From Nocardia vermiculata NBRC 100427 (lineage in GTDB: Bacteria > Actinomycetota > Actinomycetes > Mycobacteriales > Mycobacteriaceae), in the NCBI RefSeq assembly GCF_001613265.1, contig NZ_BDCA01000006.1, positions 62,001-126,000 of the forward strand: a DNA stretch of 64,000 nt, written 5' to 3'. Below are positions 1-11,642 of the stretch, piece by piece (position 1 is the first letter of the stretch; the number at the start of each line of letters is the position of its first letter). The position numbers and the translations under genes were made by a program. Below the pieces are notes generated by a model, which worked only from the letters and a program-made list of their open reading frames with translations, was not told where the DNA came from and made no database searches.

Positions 1-3000
1 CAGCACCGACAACAGCATCGCCCACGCGACCTGCACGGTGGTGTTGGCGGTGACCCCGTGCGAGCGTGACAACGCACCGATCGCGGCGGCGGTGTCGGCG
101 TTCAACTGCCGCGACAGGGCACCGGTTTCGGCGGTGGCGGCCCGCTCGGGCCGACCGGTCACCAGAGTGGGGGTGTGCAGCCCGGCCAGTGTCCGCGCCC
201 ACGCGTCGACGGCGGCGTCACGGTCGCGGGTGTGCAGCCAGTGCAGATAGTCGCGGTAGGTGCCGGCCGCCGGCAGCTGCACCGCCGCCTGCTCACCGAG
301 GTAGGCGGTGAGCAGTTCCCCGATCAGCAACGGCATCGACCAGCCGTCGAGGACGATGTGATGGTTGGTGATCAGCAACTCGAATTCGTCTGCGCCGGTA
401 CGGATCAGCCGCATCCGCAGCAGCGGCGGGCGCGCGGTGTCGAAGGGGCGCGCCGCGTCGGCGATGAGCCGCTCGTGTTCACGGGCCCGTTCACCGGGGT
501 CGGCGATCTCGGTGAGGTCGGTGTGCTCCCAGTCGGCGCGGACCGCGCCCACCACGATCTGGCGGGGCCCGTCGGCGCTCTCGACGAACGCGGTGCGCAG
601 GCTGTCGTGGCGGTCGAGCACCGTTTGCGCGGCACCTCGCATGCGTCCGGCGTCCACCTGTCCGGCCAGGGTCAGTCTCGCCTGCACCGTGTAGCCGTCG
701 TCGTTGCCGCTGCTGTCGTAGACGGCGTGGAACAGCAGCCCGGTCTGCAGTGCGGTCAGCGGCCACACATCGGTGGTGGTCGGATATTCCAGCAGCCACC
801 GGTCGATATCGTCCTGGCCGACGGTGACCAGCGGGAAGTCCGAGGGGGTGAACCCGCCCGCGGTGTCGGAGCCCACATGGTCGGCCAGCGCGCGCAGCGC
901 CCGCACCCACAACGCGGCCAGTTCCTCGACCTCGTCCGCGGACAGCACCGCGGTCGCGTAATCCCAGGTGGCGTCGATTTCGAGGCCGTCCACGCCGGCT
1001 TCGGCGATCGCGTTGACATCGAGTACCGCCGGTAACGCCATCCGCGGGTCACCGGTCGCGGTCAGCGCGGTGAATTCGGTGGTCGGTGTCCACGGCCCGG
1101 TGTGTTCGTGGGCGCCGACCCGGCCGAGATAGTTGAACGCGATCTGTGGTTGCGGCGCGTCGGCGAGCACACGGGCAGCGTCGGCGTCCAGGCAGGCCAG
1201 CATGCCGTAGCCGATCCCGTTGTCGGGAATCGCACGCACATGTTCCTTGACGCGGGCGATGGCCCGGCCCGCGGCGGCACCACCGGCGAACGCGTCGTCG
1301 GTGCCGATCCCTTCCAGGTCGAGGCGCACCGGGAAGCGGGTGGTGAACCAGCCGACGGTGGCGCTGAGATCGGCGCCGGGCACGGCATGTTCTTCCCGGC
1401 CGTGGCCTTCCAGCGAGATCAGTTCGCTGCCCGCGGCGCCACCACGGTTGCGCCGCCACCGGGCCAGCGCCAGAGCCAGCGCCGCGAGCAGCGGATCGTT
1501 GGCGTTGCCGTGGAATCGGGCCGGGATGATGGTGAGGATCGCGTCGGTGACATCGGCGGGAATACGGACCCGAACCTGCCCGCTGGTGGCGGCGGTATCG
1601 CGTGCGGGGTCCAGCGCTGCGGTGCCGAGCGGTTCGTCTCCCGCTGCGAGCAGCGCGGTCCACGCGTCGAGTTCGCGGGCCCGCCGGGCGGGCGCCTGTT
1701 CGATCAATCCGTGCGTCCAACGCCGCACCGAGGTGGTGGACGCGGGCAGGCTCGGGTCACTGCCGTCGGCGATGCGGCGCCAGGCGCCGGCCAGGTCGGC
1801 GAGCAGGATGCGCCACGACACCGCGTCGACGGCGAGATGGTGGATCACCAGCCACAGCAGGTCCGGGCCCCGCCGCTGCGGGTCGCTGAGCCACACCGCC
1901 TGCAGCACGATCCCGTTGCCGGGGTCGAGCCGGTCGGCGGCCGCCTGCAGGTGTGCGTCGATTTCGGTGTCGTCGCGGCGATCCAACCGGGCCTGGTGCA
2001 GTGCGGCCGCGGCGTCGACGCCGCCGGGTGCGGCGATATCGATGTGGTGGCTGCCGGTGTGGGAGGTGCGCAGTGCCGCACGCAGCATGTCGTGGTGGTC
2101 GACAACCGCTGCCAATGCCGCCACCAGGTCGTCTCGTTCGATGTCGTCGGGCAGCTGCACGAGGGTGGCTTGGGCGAAGCGGTCGACATGCCCGCGGTCG
2201 AGCATCGCGTACATGATTGGCGACAGCGGCATGGTGCCGACGGCACCGTCGGGCAGTTCACGCAGCTGCGGCCCGGCACCGGCCTCGGTCGCCGCCAGCG
2301 CCAGGCCCGCGACCGTTTTGTGTTCGAACACATCCTGCGTGGACAGGTGCAGCCCCGCGGTTTTCGCACGAGCCACCAGCTGGATGGACAGGATGCTGTC
2401 GCCGCCGAGGGCGAAGAAGCTGTCGTCGGCGCCGACCTGCTCGCCGGCGCCGAGGATCTCCCCGAACAGCGCCGCGAGAGTGATCTCGCGGGGTGTGGAC
2501 GGTGCACGGCCGGTGGTCGCGGCGGCGAAGACCGGCGCGGGCAGCGCGGACCGGTCGAGTTTGCCGAACGCGTTGACCGGCAGCGCGTCCAGTGGCGTGA
2601 TCACCGTCGGAACCAGGTGCGGTGGCAGCGTGTCGCGGGCGAACTGCTGCAGTTGCAGCGCGTCGATGCGATGGCCGGGCTGGGCGACGACATAGGAGGC
2701 GAGCACGGTGGTGCCGGTGTTGTTGGGCACCGGCACGGTGACCGAGATGTCGACCTCGGGGTGCGCGGTCAACGCCGCATCCACCTCACCGGGTTCGATC
2801 CGGTAGCCGCGTATCTTCACCTGGAAGTCGCTGCGTCCCAATAGTTCCAGTGCCGGTGCCGCGTCGTCGCCGACCCAGCGCGCCAGATCACCGGTGCGGT
2901 ACATGCGTTCCCCCCGGCGGCCGTGCGGATCGGCGACGAAGCGGCCCGCGGTCTCGGCGTAACGACCACAGTAGCCTCGCGCTACCCCGGGCCCTGCCAG

Positions 3001-5511
3001 ATACAGCTCTCCCGCAGTACCTTTCGGCACCGCCTGCAGGGCTCGGTCGAGCACCATCGCCGATACTCCGCGTACCGGGCCGCCGACGGTGGGGGTGCGA
3101 TCGGCGGCGAGGGTGGCACCGGCCGCGGTCACCGTGGTCTCGGTCGGACCGTACTCGTTGTACATGGTGGTGGCGGTGTTGCGGGTCCAGCGTTGCACGA
3201 CGTGCGGCGGACACACGTCTCCCCCGACCACGACCGCGCGTACTTCGGTCAGTGGGCGCGGGTCCACGGTGGCCAGCACCGCCGGGGTGAGGGTGAGGTG
3301 GGTGACGTGTTCGTCGGCCAACAGCCGGGTCAGCGGTTCTCCACCGATCACCTCCGGTGGCACGATCAGCAGCGTCGCGCCGACAGCGAAGCAGAGCAGG
3401 AATTGCTCCAGGGAGGCATCGAAACTGGGCGACAACGCATACGACACCCGGGCGTTTTCGTCGATATGGCAGGTTTCGCTGCGGTCGGCGATGAGGTTCG
3501 CCAGCCCGGTGTGGGTGACCTGAACACCTTTGGGGACGCCGGTGGATCCGGAGGTGTAAGTGATGTAGGCGAGGTTGCCCGGGCGTAGTGGGCGGGTCCG
3601 TTCGATGTCGGTGATCGGCCCTTCCGCGCGCCCGCGGCAGGCGGCAACAGTGCCGGCATCGTCGACGACTACCGCGGGCACCGTGTGGGGCAGCCGGCCG
3701 CGATGGGCGCTGTCGGTGATGCCGACGCGGGCACCGCTGTCGGTGATCATGTGCTCGATGCGTTTGGCCGGATACTCCGGATCCACCTGCACGAGGGCGG
3801 CACCGCTCTTGGCCACCGCCCACGCCGCGACGACCGAATCGACCGAACGCCGCAGCATCACCGCGACGGTGGTCTCGGGGCCGCAGCCCAACGCGATGAG
3901 ATGGCGGGCCAGCCGGGAAGAAGCGGTGTCGAGCTCACCGTAGGTGAGACCCGCTCCGGGCCCCGCCAGTGCCGGTGCGTTGCGGTGGCGGCGCGCACTG
4001 TCGGTGAGAATGTCGGGCAGCAGCCGTGTTCGGACCCCTTGTGGCCCGCGTACGGGCAGCAAGGTGGCGGTTTCGTGCCCGTCGAGCAGTGACAGCGCGG
4101 TGACGGGCCGGTTCGGGCCGCCGGCGAGGAAATCGTGTAGGAACCTCAGGAACCGTTGATGATGGCGGGCCAGTTCGTCGCCACTGTAGATGTTCGGATT
4201 GCCCTGGAAGTCGATGCGGGTGCTGTTCTTGCCGGCACCGGGATAGATGTTGACGAACAGGTCGGCAGTGGGCCCGGAGGTCAGCACGTGCAGGCGACCG
4301 GTGGTAGTGCCGAGGACGACCTCGTTGTCGACCATCATCAGGTTCACCGCCGGGCCGAACGATGCTGTCTCGTCGCGGGCGAGCCCCATATCGCGGAAGA
4401 TGTCTTCCTGCCGGTAGCGCTGTCGGCGCAGTGCGCTGGTGAGCTCGCCCTGCACGGCGGCGATCAGTGCTCCGACGTCGCGGGCGCCGACCCGGATACG
4501 CAGCGGGACCACATTGGCGACCATGCCGCCGGAACGGCGCAGCACCGCGGAGTGCCGCCCCGATACCGGCAGGCTCAGCAGCAGTTCCTCGCTACCGGTC
4601 ATGCGGGCCAGGTAGGCGGCGAAGGCGGCGACCACGATCGGTGTGACGCTGCCGGCGTGCTCGGTGGCGGCCACGTCGAGCAGGTGTGCGGTCTCTGCGG
4701 ACAGGGGCGTGCCGACCAGTGCCGGATGAATGGTGGGCTTGCCGACACTGCCGGCGAGGCTGACGGCCGCAGGTGCGCCCGCCACATGGTCGGTCCAATA
4801 ATTGCGGTCGTTGTCGAAGCGGGTCGACCTGCGGTAGGCGAGGTCCTGCTCGGTGATTTCACGCAGATCTTTCGCACCGCAGGGCGGCGGTTGCACCCCA
4901 CCGGCCCAGGCGTTGTACAGCTCGGTGATCCGCTGCAGCATGGTGACGGCGGCGAATCCGTCGAGCACGATGTGGTGGGCGCGCTGGTACCACAGGTAGT
5001 GATCGGTGCCGACGTGGAAGACGATGGCCTTCATCAGCGGGTCGTGCAGCAGGTCTAGCGGGGCGCAGTAGTCCTCGGTCATCAGCCGATGCGCGGTGGC
5101 GACCGGGTCGGGGTGGCGTCGGACGTCCATGATCGAGACCGACGGTCCGCGGTCGTCGACGAACTGGCAGGGTTCGCCGTCCACCTCGGCCAACCGGATA
5201 TGTCCGGAACCGAATTCTCGGGCGGCGGTGCGGCAGGCGTCGACGAGTAGTTCCGCGTTCAGTTCACCCGCTATTTCCACATATTGCGCGACGGAAATGG
5301 GTGATTCTCCGGTGAGGTGCTGGGCGAACCAGATTCCTCGTTGCGCCGCGGTCAGTTCGAACAGTTCACGAGGTGCCGCGGAACCGGATTCGTCCACCGG
5401 GGAATTCGTTCCCGCACCGTCGTCCGGAACAGGGGTCCCGGCGGAAATGGCCGGGCGTATCCGCGCTGACTTCGACAGGTCACGGTCGAAGTTGCTCTTG
5501 AATTGTGTCAC
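1..5511 (-). CDS. Nonribosomal peptide synthetase, 5' part (C-A-T-E-C...), truncated by window edge
   Basis: The first 1,837 residues are present and the rest lies left of the window. GTG start 5511 follows GGAGG with 5-nt spacing. Domains seen: condensation (about 35-460; HHIVLDG near 180, preceded by YQRA as in EntF-type C domains), adenylation (about 480-990; [11 protein letters not shown] near 647, [19 protein letters not shown]), carrier (LGGDSILS near 1033; the GGDS form is typical of carriers feeding an epimerase), epimerization (about 1085-1540; [13 protein letters not shown] near 1227, NYLGR), and a second condensation domain ([11 protein letters not shown] near 1580, HHIVLDGWS near 1718). 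The A-domain code reads D-A-E-T-V-G-E-V-T-K by eye, which hints at a polar or basic residue; this is weak. The module would incorporate and epimerize one residue and pass it to the next module. No loading module or MbtH gene is visible upstream. Confidence 0.95.
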   Translation of the reverse strand, partial: MTQFKSNFDRDLSKSARIRPAISAGTPVPDDGAGTNSPVDESGSAAPRELFELTAAQRGIWFAQHLTGESPISVAQYVEIAGELNAELLVDACRTAAREFGSGHIRLAEVDGEPCQFVDDRGPSVSIMDVRRHPDPVATAHRLMTEDYCAPLDLLHDPLMKAIVFHVGTDHYLWYQRAHHIVLDGFAAVTMLQRITELYNAWAGGVQPPPCGAKDLREITEQDLAYRRSTRFDNDRNYWTDHVAGAPAAVSLAGSVGKPTIHPALVGTPLSAETAHLLDVAATEHAGSVTPIVVAAFAAYLARMTGSEELLLSLPVSGRHSAVLRRSGGMVANVVPLRIRVGARDVGALIAAVQGELTSALRRQRYRQEDIFRDMGLARDETASFGPAVNLMMVDNEVVLGTTTGRLHVLTSGPTADLFVNIYPGAGKNSTRIDFQGNPNIYSGDELARHHQRFLRFLHDFLAGGPNRPVTALSLLDGHETATLLPVRGPQGVRTRLLPDILTDSARRHRNAPALAGPGAGLTYGELDTASSRLARHLIALGCGPETTVAVMLRRSVDSVVAAWAVAKSGAALVQVDPEYPAKRIEHMITDSGARVGITDSAHRGRLPHTVPAVVVDDAGTVAACRGRAEGPITDIERTRPLRPGNLAYITYTSGSTGVPKGVQVTHTGLANLIADRSETCHIDENARVSYALSPSFDASLEQFLLCFAVGATLLIVPPEVIGGEPLTRLLADEHVTHLTLTPAVLATVDPRPLTEVRAVVVGGDVCPPHVVQRWTRNTATTMYNEYGPTETTVTAAGATLAADRTPTVGGPVRGVSAMVLDRALQAVPKGTAGELYLAGPGVARGYCGRYAETAGRFVADPHGRRGERMYRTGDLARWVGDDAAPALELLGRSDFQVKIRGYRIEPGEVDAALTAHPEVDISVTVPVPNNTGTTVLASYVVAQPGHRIDALQLQQFARDTLPPHLVPTVITPLDALPVNAFGKLDRSALPAPVFAAATTGRAPSTPREITLAALFGEILGAGEQVGADDSFFALGGDSILSIQLVARAKTAGLHLSTQDVFEHKTVAGLALAATEAGAGPQLRELPDGAVGTMPLSPIMYAMLDRGHVDRFAQATLVQLPDDIERDDLVAALAAVVDHHDMLRAALRTSHTGSHHIDIAAPGGVDAAAALHQARLDRRDDTEIDAHLQAAADRLDPGNGIVLQAVWLSDPQRRGPDLLWLVIHHLAVDAVSWRILLADLAGAWRRIADGSDPSLPASTTSVRRWTHGLIEQAPARRARELDAWTALLAAGDEPLGTAALDPARDTAATSGQVRVRIPADVTDAILTIIPARFHGNANDPLLAALALALARWRRNRGGAAGSELISLEGHGREEHAVPGADLSATVGWFTTRFPVRLDLEGIGTDDAFAGGAAAGRAIARVKEHVRAIPDNGIGYGMLACLDADAARVLADAPQPQIAFNYLGRVGAHEHTGPWTPTTEFTALTATGDPRMALPAVLDVNAIAEAGVDGLEIDATWDYATAVLSADEVEELAALWVRALRALADHVGSDTAGGFTPSDFPLVTVGQDDIDRWLLEYPTTTDVWPLTALQTGLLFHAVYDSSGNDDGYTVQARLTLAGQVDAGRMRGAAQTVLDRHDSLRTAFVESADGPRQIVVGAVRADWEHTDLTEIADPGERAREHERLIADAARPFDTARPPLLRMRLIRTGADEFELLITNHHIVLDGWSMPLLIGELLTAYLGEQAAVQLPAAGTYRDYLHWLHTRDRDAAVDAWARTLAGLHTPTLVTGRPERAATAETGALSRQLNADTAAAIGALSRSHGVTANTTVQVAWAMLLSVL

Positions 5512-6144
5512 CGGTCCTCCATACGGTGTGTATCGCCCGGGCCGGACCCCGCACCTGCGGAAATGTTCCGCGAGTACGGATTCCGCGCGCGACAGCGCGA
5601 GAAAACGGCGACGTCTACCGCCGCGTGCAATCGCACGCGGGTATCCCTCGCCTCAACGGTGGGCGAAAATATAGAATTGATGCAGCGACGTGGCGACCGT
5701 TATCGATGGGGTGCAGATGTGGTCCATCCGTCGCGATGGCATGTCGCGGTCAGCGACCAGGTTCGCGTCGCAGCCGGTGATTCCTCATCCGACGTCGTTG
5801 TCATTCATCAGGTTCTCCGGTCGGCCTTGCGGGCACGGGTCGCACTCGCGGCAGTGTGTTGTACGTAATATTCGACGGCGCGGCGGCCGTGGATAAACGT
5901 CTCTTTCCGATAACTCCCGTAAATCGGCGCAAATCGTGCCGGTCACGATATGCCCACACTTCTCGCGCCCGAATTTTCCGGCGGTGACGGCGGAACCTGC
6001 GGCGGCCGTTACCGATTCGAGCCCGGCGGGGCGGTCGGGTATCGAACCGGTCACGAGCCTCAACTGCCACAGCAACCACAGGTCCGCGAAACGAGTTCTC
6101 CATTTCGGGACACGCGCTTACTGGAATGAGTCATACTTCCGAAC
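5512..6144. other. Intergenic region between divergent NRPS and furA
   Basis: These 633 nt separate the divergent NRPS and furA starts. I found no convincing gene. Short open frames are present but lack a ribosome-binding site and recognisable sequence. The part nearest the NRPS is less GC-rich (an AAAATATAGAATTGAT stretch at about 5667-5682) and could hold its promoter. No classic IdeR/DmdR iron box or mbtH gene was seen. Confidence 0.5.
6119..6144 (+). promoter_or_regulatory. Probable FurA autoregulatory operator
   Basis: The bases just before the furA GTG contain GGAATGAGTCATACTTCC, with GGAA/TTCC outer and AGT/ACT inner arms around CAT. In mycobacteria FurA represses its own gene from a short AT-richer site at this same place, immediately before a GTG start. 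The match here is by position and general character only. Confidence 0.4.
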
Positions 6145-6585
6145 GTGTCCACCACAGCGGATTACGAGCGCCAGTTGCGCCGGGCCGCGCTGCGGGTGAC
6201 GGCCCCGCGGCTCGCGGTGCTGGCCGCTGTGGCCGACCATCCGCACACCGACACCGACACGGTCCTCGGCCTGGTTCGTGCCACCCTCGGCACGGTCTCC
6301 CATCAGGCGATCTACGACGTGTTGCGGGCGTTGACCGAGGCAGGTCTGCTACGCCGGATCCAGCCGATGGGGTCGGTGGCGCGCTATGAGACGCGAGTAG
6401 GCGACAACCACCACCACCTGGTCTGCCGCACCTGCGGTGCCATCGCCGATGTCGACTGCGCGGTCGGTGCCCCACCGTGCCTGACGGCCGCCGACGACCG
6501 CGGTTTCGCGCTCGACGAGGCCGAAGTCATCTATTGGGGGTTGTGTCCTTCCTGTTCCCCACCGACATCTCGTTCACCGTCGTGA
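6145..6585 (+). CDS. furA: FurA, Fur-family redox/iron-responsive repressor of katG
   Basis: A 146-residue Fur-family protein. The N-terminal winged helix ([27 protein letters not shown]) is followed by the metal-binding part [20 protein letters not shown] and a second CPSC pair near the C terminus. The sequence runs parallel to mycobacterial FurA throughout. It ends 46 nt before katG on the same strand, the standard furA-katG operon in which FurA represses both genes and oxidative stress relieves repression. The GTG start lies directly behind the putative operator, and a leaderless transcript is possible as in mycobacteria. The last residues (PTSRSPS) extend slightly beyond the second CxxC. 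Confidence 0.95.
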   Translation: MSTTADYERQLRRAALRVTAPRLAVLAAVADHPHTDTDTVLGLVRATLGTVSHQAIYDVLRALTEAGLLRRIQPMGSVARYETRVGDNHHHLVCRTCGAIADVDCAVGAPPCLTAADDRGFALDEAEVIYWGLCPSCSPPTSRSPS

Positions 6586-6631
6586 ATCGCAGCCCGATTC
6601 ACCCGTCCCTCCCCCGGAAAGGAAACCGAAC

Positions 6632-8857
6632 GTGCCCGAGGAACACCCACCCATCGCCGAAGCCAATACCGAACCTCCGCAGAGCGGGTGCCCCGTCGTC
6701 GGTCGCATGAAGCGGCCGGTGGAAGGCGGCGGCAGCCGCGACTGGTGGCCCGAACAATTGAATCTGAACATTCTGCAGCACAACCCGGCCGAAATCGACC
6801 CGATGGGTGCCGACTTCGATTACGCAGCCGAATTCTCGACACTCGACCTGCAGGCGGTCGCCGACGACATCGTCGCGGTGATGACCGATTCGCAGCCGTG
6901 GTGGCCCGCCGACTTCGGGAACTACGGTCCGCTGTTCGTGCGAATGGCCTGGCATGCGGCCGGCACCTACCGCATCGAAGACGGCCGCGGCGGCGCCGGA
7001 TCGGGCATGCAACGCTTCGCGCCGCTCAACAGCTGGCCCGACAATGTGCTACTCGATCGTGCCCGCCGCTTGCTGTGGCCGGTGAAACAGAAATACGGGC
7101 GCAAACTGTCGTGGGCGGACCTCATCGTCTACGCCGGCAACGTCGCACTCGACTCCATGGGGTTGCAGACCTTCGGATTCGGCGGCGGCCGCACCGACGC
7201 CTGGGAACCCGAAGAAATCTACTGGGGCCCCGAATCGACCTGGCTCGGCGACGAACGCTACTCGGGAGAAAGAGATCTGGAGAATCCGCTGGCCGCGGTC
7301 CAGATGGGGTTGATCTACGTCAACCCCGAAGGCCCCAACGGTGAACCGGACCCGCTGGCCGCGGCGATCGACATCCGCGAAACATTCCGCCGGATGGCGA
7401 TGAACGACGTCGAAACCGCAGCCCTGATCGTCGGCGGGCACACCTTCGGTAAAACTCACGGCGCGGGCCGTGCCGATCAGGTCGGCCCCGAACCCGAAGC
7501 CGCACCCCTGGAACAGATGGGGTTGGGCTGGAAGAGCTCCTTCGGCGCCGGCCTCGGTGACGACGCCATGGGCGGCGGCCCGGAAGTGACCTGGAACTCC
7601 ACCCCCACCGTCTGGGACAACAACTTCCTGGAAACCCTCTACGGCTACGAGTGGGAGAAGACGAAAAGCCCCGCCGGTGCCTGGCAGTGGACACCCCGCG
7701 ACGGCGCCGGCGCCGATACCGTCGCCTACGCCCACGATCCCGCCAAACGCCGCGCACCCGGCATGCTGACCACCGACCTGTCGCTGCGGTTCGACCCGAT
7801 CTACGGACCGATCACCCGCCGCTGGCTCGACCATCCCGAGGAATTGGCCGACGAATTCGCCAAGGCCTGGTACAAACTGATCCACCGCGATATGGGCCCC
7901 AAGGCACGGTATCTGGGTGCCCTGGTGCCCGAACAGACACTGCTGTGGCAGGACCCGATCCCCGCGGTCGATCACGAACTGATCGGCGCCACCGAGATCG
8001 CGGCATTGAAAACCAAACTGCTGTCCTCGGGGCTGACGGTGCCGCAGTTGGTGTCCACCGCGTGGGCCGCCGCCTCGACCTTCCGGGGCAGCGACAAACG
8101 CGGCGGCGCGAACGGCGGCCGGCTGCGGTTGGCACCCCAGTCGGGCTGGGCGGTCAACGACCCGGACGAACTGGCACAGGTGATCCGCACCCTCGAAGGT
8201 GTGCAGGAAGCGTTCAATTCCGAACAGACCGGCGCGGTACGGGTGTCGTTCGCCGACGTGGTGGTGCTCGGCGGAGTCGCCGCCATCGAGAAGGCTGCCG
8301 CCGACGGCGGATTCCAGGTCACGGTGCCGTTCACTCCGGGCCGCACCGACGCCGACCAGGAACTCACCGATGTGGAGTCCTTCGCCGAACTCGAGCCCGC
8401 CGCCGACGGATTCCGCAACTATCTGGGTAAGGCCAACCCGCTGCCGCCGGAATATCTGCTCGTCGACAAGGCGAACCTGCTGAACCTGACGGCACCGCAG
8501 ATGACCGCACTCGTCGGCGGTATGCGCGTACTCGACGCGAACTTCAAACAGTCACCGCTCGGTGTGCTCACCGCGAATCCCGGTGTGCTGAGCAACGACT
8601 ACTTCGTCAACCTGGTCGACATGGGCACCGAATGGAAGCCGTCGGACGCCGACGACGGCACCTATGTCGGTACCGACCGGACCACCGGGGCACAGCGGTG
8701 GACCGCGAGCCGGGTTGATCTGGTGTTCGGCGCGAACTCACGCTTGCGCGCCCTCGCGGAGGTGTACGCCGCCGACGACGCGAAACGCAAGTTCGTCGAC
8801 GATTTCATCGCCGCATGGACGCAGGTGATGGACGCCGACCGGTTCGACCTGAACTGA
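6632..8857 (+). CDS. katG: Catalase-peroxidase KatG
   Basis: A 741-residue bifunctional heme catalase-peroxidase, full length for the family. GTG start with GGAAAGGA upstream. Residue numbering coincides with M. tuberculosis KatG at the key sites: distal Arg104, Trp107 and His108 (VRMAWHAAG), the Tyr229 and Met255 partners of the Met-Tyr-Trp adduct, and proximal heme ligand His270 (GGHTFGKTH). Position 315, Ser in M. tuberculosis and the classic isoniazid-resistance site, is Gly here (M313-G314-G315). The enzyme removes hydrogen peroxide in the cytoplasm. It is cotranscribed with furA and ends at a strong hairpin. Confidence 0.98.
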   Translation: MPEEHPPIAEANTEPPQSGCPVVGRMKRPVEGGGSRDWWPEQLNLNILQHNPAEIDPMGADFDYAAEFSTLDLQAVADDIVAVMTDSQPWWPADFGNYGPLFVRMAWHAAGTYRIEDGRGGAGSGMQRFAPLNSWPDNVLLDRARRLLWPVKQKYGRKLSWADLIVYAGNVALDSMGLQTFGFGGGRTDAWEPEEIYWGPESTWLGDERYSGERDLENPLAAVQMGLIYVNPEGPNGEPDPLAAAIDIRETFRRMAMNDVETAALIVGGHTFGKTHGAGRADQVGPEPEAAPLEQMGLGWKSSFGAGLGDDAMGGGPEVTWNSTPTVWDNNFLETLYGYEWEKTKSPAGAWQWTPRDGAGADTVAYAHDPAKRRAPGMLTTDLSLRFDPIYGPITRRWLDHPEELADEFAKAWYKLIHRDMGPKARYLGALVPEQTLLWQDPIPAVDHELIGATEIAALKTKLLSSGLTVPQLVSTAWAAASTFRGSDKRGGANGGRLRLAPQSGWAVNDPDELAQVIRTLEGVQEAFNSEQTGAVRVSFADVVVLGGVAAIEKAAADGGFQVTVPFTPGRTDADQELTDVESFAELEPAADGFRNYLGKANPLPPEYLLVDKANLLNLTAPQMTALVGGMRVLDANFKQSPLGVLTANPGVLSNDYFVNLVDMGTEWKPSDADDGTYVGTDRTTGAQRWTASRVDLVFGANSRLRALAEVYAADDAKRKFVDDFIAAWTQVMDADRFDLN

Positions 8858-8866
8858 TCCACGGCC

Positions 8867-8910
8867 AGGCGAATGCCCCGCGCACCACCGCGTGCGCGGG
8901 GCATTCGCCT
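8867..8910 (+). terminator. Strong hairpin terminator after katG
   Basis: A perfect 19-bp inverted repeat (arms 8867-8885 and 8892-8910, 6-nt loop) starts 10 nt after the katG stop. There is no U-tract, as usual in high-GC actinobacteria. Confidence 0.85.
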
Positions 8911-9013
8911 GCACGGGCGCTCCCCGCCGCACGCCCCCGCATGTCGGTGGCAACCGGCCGCCACACGCGGGCGTTACAGTCACGGCGAGACTTTTCGGGC
9001 ACAGGAGGTCGTC

Positions 9014-10225
9014 GTGACCGTTCCACTGGTGGCTTGGCTCGGCACACTGGCGTTGATCGTCGTGCTGCTGGTGTTCGATTTCGTCTTTCACGTGCGCGGC
9101 GCCCGAACCCCCTCGTTGTCCGAATCGGTGGTGTGGTCTGTCGCGTATGTGGGTGTAGCGGTCGCCTTCGGTTTCGTGGTGTGGGGGCTGGGCGGTTCGG
9201 AGATGGGGGTGGAGTATTTCGCCGGCTACATCACCGAAAAAGCGTTGTCGGTGGACAATCTGTTCGTTTTCCTGGTGATCTTCACCGCGTTCCGCGTCCC
9301 GGCCGCCGCCCAGCAGAAGGTGCTGCTGGTGGGGATCGTGATCTCGTTGGCGGCGCGGACCGGGTTCATTTTCCTGGGCTCGACCCTGATCAACCGGTTC
9401 GCGTGGGTGTTCTACCTGTTCGGCGGGCTGTTGCTGATCACCGCGGGCAACATGTTGCGGCCCGAAGGGGAGAACAGCCACTCCGGTGACGGTGTCGTGG
9501 TGCGGTTGACCCGGAAACTGTTACGCACCACCGACTTCTACGACGGCAGCGCGATGACCACCAGGGTCGACGGCCGGCGCCGAATGACGCCGATGGTGTC
9601 GGCGATGATCGCGATCGGCGGCACCGACGTGTTGTTCGCCCTCGATTCCATTCCGGCGATCTTCGGGCTCACCCAGAACGTCTTTCTGGTGTTCACCGCG
9701 ACCGCGTTCTCACTGCTGGGATTGCGACAACTGTTCTTCGTCCTCGAAGGTCTGCTGGACCGGCTGATCTATCTGGGGTTCGGGCTGGCGGTGGTGCTGA
9801 GTTTCATCGGCGTGAAACTGATCCTGCACGCCTTGCACCACAACAGTGTCCCGTTCATCAACGACGGCGACCCGGTACCGGTGGGTGAGATATCCACGGT
9901 GTGGTCGCTGGTGGTGATCGTGGCGATTCTGCTGGTGACGGTCGTGGTGTCGCTGTGGAGCCCCGCCGGGCGAGCACAGACCGCGGTCGCGGGTGCGCGC
10001 CGATACGCGAGCAGATATCTGGATCTGGGCTACGAGGGTGAGCAGTCGGTGCGCGAGGCGACCTACGACCGAATGCTCGCCTCGGAACGGACCATGGCGA
10101 AACTACCGGACAAGTACGTGCACCGCTTCGGTGCCGAGGATCTGTCCGCGCTGCTCGAACGTGCGCACATGGTGCACGCGGACCGGATGCAGCGGATCCG
10201 GGCGGGTCTGCCGCTGCGCATGTGA
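9014..10225 (+). CDS. TerC/Alx-family integral membrane protein
   Basis: A 403-residue polytopic membrane protein with about eight hydrophobic segments. GGAGG lies 5 nt before the GTG start. Family hallmarks are acidic residues inside membrane segments: DFVFHVRGAR near residue 23, EKALSVDNLFVFLVIF near 80, and GGTDVLFALDSIPAIF near 205. TerC/Alx proteins are linked to metal (notably manganese) export and tellurite resistance. The charged C-terminal tail of about 80 residues (after SLWSPAGR) is cytoplasmic and ends in basic residues. The gene stands alone between the katG terminator and the convergent MFS gene, whose stop lies only a few bases away. The substrate cannot be read from sequence. 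Confidence 0.9.
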   Translation: MTVPLVAWLGTLALIVVLLVFDFVFHVRGARTPSLSESVVWSVAYVGVAVAFGFVVWGLGGSEMGVEYFAGYITEKALSVDNLFVFLVIFTAFRVPAAAQQKVLLVGIVISLAARTGFIFLGSTLINRFAWVFYLFGGLLLITAGNMLRPEGENSHSGDGVVVRLTRKLLRTTDFYDGSAMTTRVDGRRRMTPMVSAMIAIGGTDVLFALDSIPAIFGLTQNVFLVFTATAFSLLGLRQLFFVLEGLLDRLIYLGFGLAVVLSFIGVKLILHALHHNSVPFINDGDPVPVGEISTVWSLVVIVAILLVTVVVSLWSPAGRAQTAVAGARRYASRYLDLGYEGEQSVREATYDRMLASERTMAKLPDKYVHRFGAEDLSALLERAHMVHADRMQRIRAGLPLRM

Positions 10226-10229
10226 CCGC

Positions 10230-11642
10230 TCACTGCGCCTGCGGTTCCGGGTGGACTCCGGTTCGCGCGGGAATCCGGTTGTCCAGCACCGTCATCGCTG
10301 CGACCGCGACACCGAGCCCGACGATCACCCACGCGATGGTGTGCAGGCCGGTGTCGGTGGTGGCGGGACCGAAGGTGAGTGCGATCAGGCTGGAGGAGAA
10401 GATCGCCCCCATGTAGGCGAAGGTGCGAAACAGCCCCGAAGCGACGGCCACCTGGTCGGCGGGAGCCTGCATGTAGAGCGCGGCCTGATTGGCGAATCCG
10501 CTGAAACCACTGGCGACGCCGAACAGCAGCGACATCGCGATCAGCACGATCACCGGCGACCGGGAGGTGATGGTGAACATGACCACGCCGGTGGCGACCA
10601 GGGCGGCACCGGCCACTGTCAGCGGCACCCGGATCCAACCGCGGTCGGACACCACGCGGGCCACCACGATGCTGATCGCCGACAGCGGCAACAGGATAAG
10701 GCCCACCTGGAAAGCGCTGTAGTGCGCGGCCTGTTCCATCCATTGACTGGTGCCGTAGAGCGCGGTGTAGGTGCCCAGCGCGACCACCGCCTGCCGCAGG
10801 TAGGTGCGGAGCAGACCGGCATTGCGGGTGAGCATCCCGACATCGATGAGCGGGCTGCGCGCGCGCCGTTCCCAGCCGATCAGCGCGGCACCGAGGATCA
10901 CGGCGACCGGAATCAGCCACCAGATCGGGGTACGCAGATCCGACAGCAGGGTGAGCACGCTGACGACGGTGGCAGCGAACAGGACGATTCCGATGATGTC
11001 GACCGCAGCCGCCGGCGAACGCCCGGCCCGTGCCGGCGGCCGATCCTTCGGTACGCCGGTCAGCGTGGCGACGAGGGCGAACAGGGCCAGCGGCACGTTG
11101 ACGAAGAAGATCGCACGCCAGCCGAACACCCCGGCGAGCACCCCACCCAGCGGCAATCCGACCACCGAGGTCACCTGGGCGGCGATGGAGAAGTTGCCCA
11201 GCACCGGCCCGGGGACACCGGTGCCGGCCTCGTCGGCGCGGCGGCGGACCAGTGTCATCGCGGTCGGGAAGGCCGCGGAGGTGCCGATTCCGATCAATGC
11301 GCGCGACACCACGAGAAATTCGAAGGCGGGTGCCGCGGTGCCCAGTACGCCACCGGCGACGAGGATGAGCAACCCGCCGATGAACACGCGCCGCGGCCCG
11401 AACAGATCCGCGAGTTTGCCCATGGTGGGTTGCGCGATCGCACTGCACAGATACAGCACCGAAATGAGCACGGCGGTGGTGCCGGGACCTTTGTGGAAGT
11501 CGACACCGATTCCGACCAACGCGGTGGCGATGGTGGAGGTGTTGATCGGGTTGAGGGTGGAGCCCAGCAGCAGCGGACCCAGGAAACGGGCGGAGAAGGG
11601 CGCCTGTCCTACCGGTGTGGTGTGCGTGGGTGCGGCTGTCAC
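10230..11642 (-). CDS. MFS drug-efflux transporter
   Basis: A 470-residue major-facilitator protein. The loop after TM2 has the MFS signature GKLADLFGPRRVF, followed by SRALIGIGTSAAFP and the motif-C-like stretch GLPLGGVLAGVFGWRAIFFVNVP. These features fit a proton-driven multidrug exporter. It lies downstream of a marR gene on the same strand. The GTG start overlaps by 4 nt (GTGA) the stop of a 44-codon frame described separately, so translation may be coupled. The partner MarR probably represses the locus until a toxic ligand binds. The substrate is unknown. Confidence 0.92.
   Translation of the reverse strand: MTAAPTHTTPVGQAPFSARFLGPLLLGSTLNPINTSTIATALVGIGVDFHKGPGTTAVLISVLYLCSAIAQPTMGKLADLFGPRRVFIGGLLILVAGGVLGTAAPAFEFLVVSRALIGIGTSAAFPTAMTLVRRRADEAGTGVPGPVLGNFSIAAQVTSVVGLPLGGVLAGVFGWRAIFFVNVPLALFALVATLTGVPKDRPPARAGRSPAAAVDIIGIVLFAATVVSVLTLLSDLRTPIWWLIPVAVILGAALIGWERRARSPLIDVGMLTRNAGLLRTYLRQAVVALGTYTALYGTSQWMEQAAHYSAFQVGLILLPLSAISIVVARVVSDRGWIRVPLTVAGAALVATGVVMFTITSRSPVIVLIAMSLLFGVASGFSGFANQAALYMQAPADQVAVASGLFRTFAYMGAIFSSSLIALTFGPATTDTGLHTIAWVIVGLGVAVAAMTVLDNRIPARTGVHPEPQAQ

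Noticed and set aside
175..5058. Several long plus-strand open frames opposite the first NRPS
   Set aside because: They are GC-driven shadows. The minus-strand frame has continuous NRPS motifs (YTSGSTG, HHxxxDG, LGGDS).
5785..6103. Minus-strand frames in the NRPS-furA gap as a possible mbtH gene
   Set aside because: No MbtH motif (no NEEGQYSLWP-like stretch), no ribosome site.
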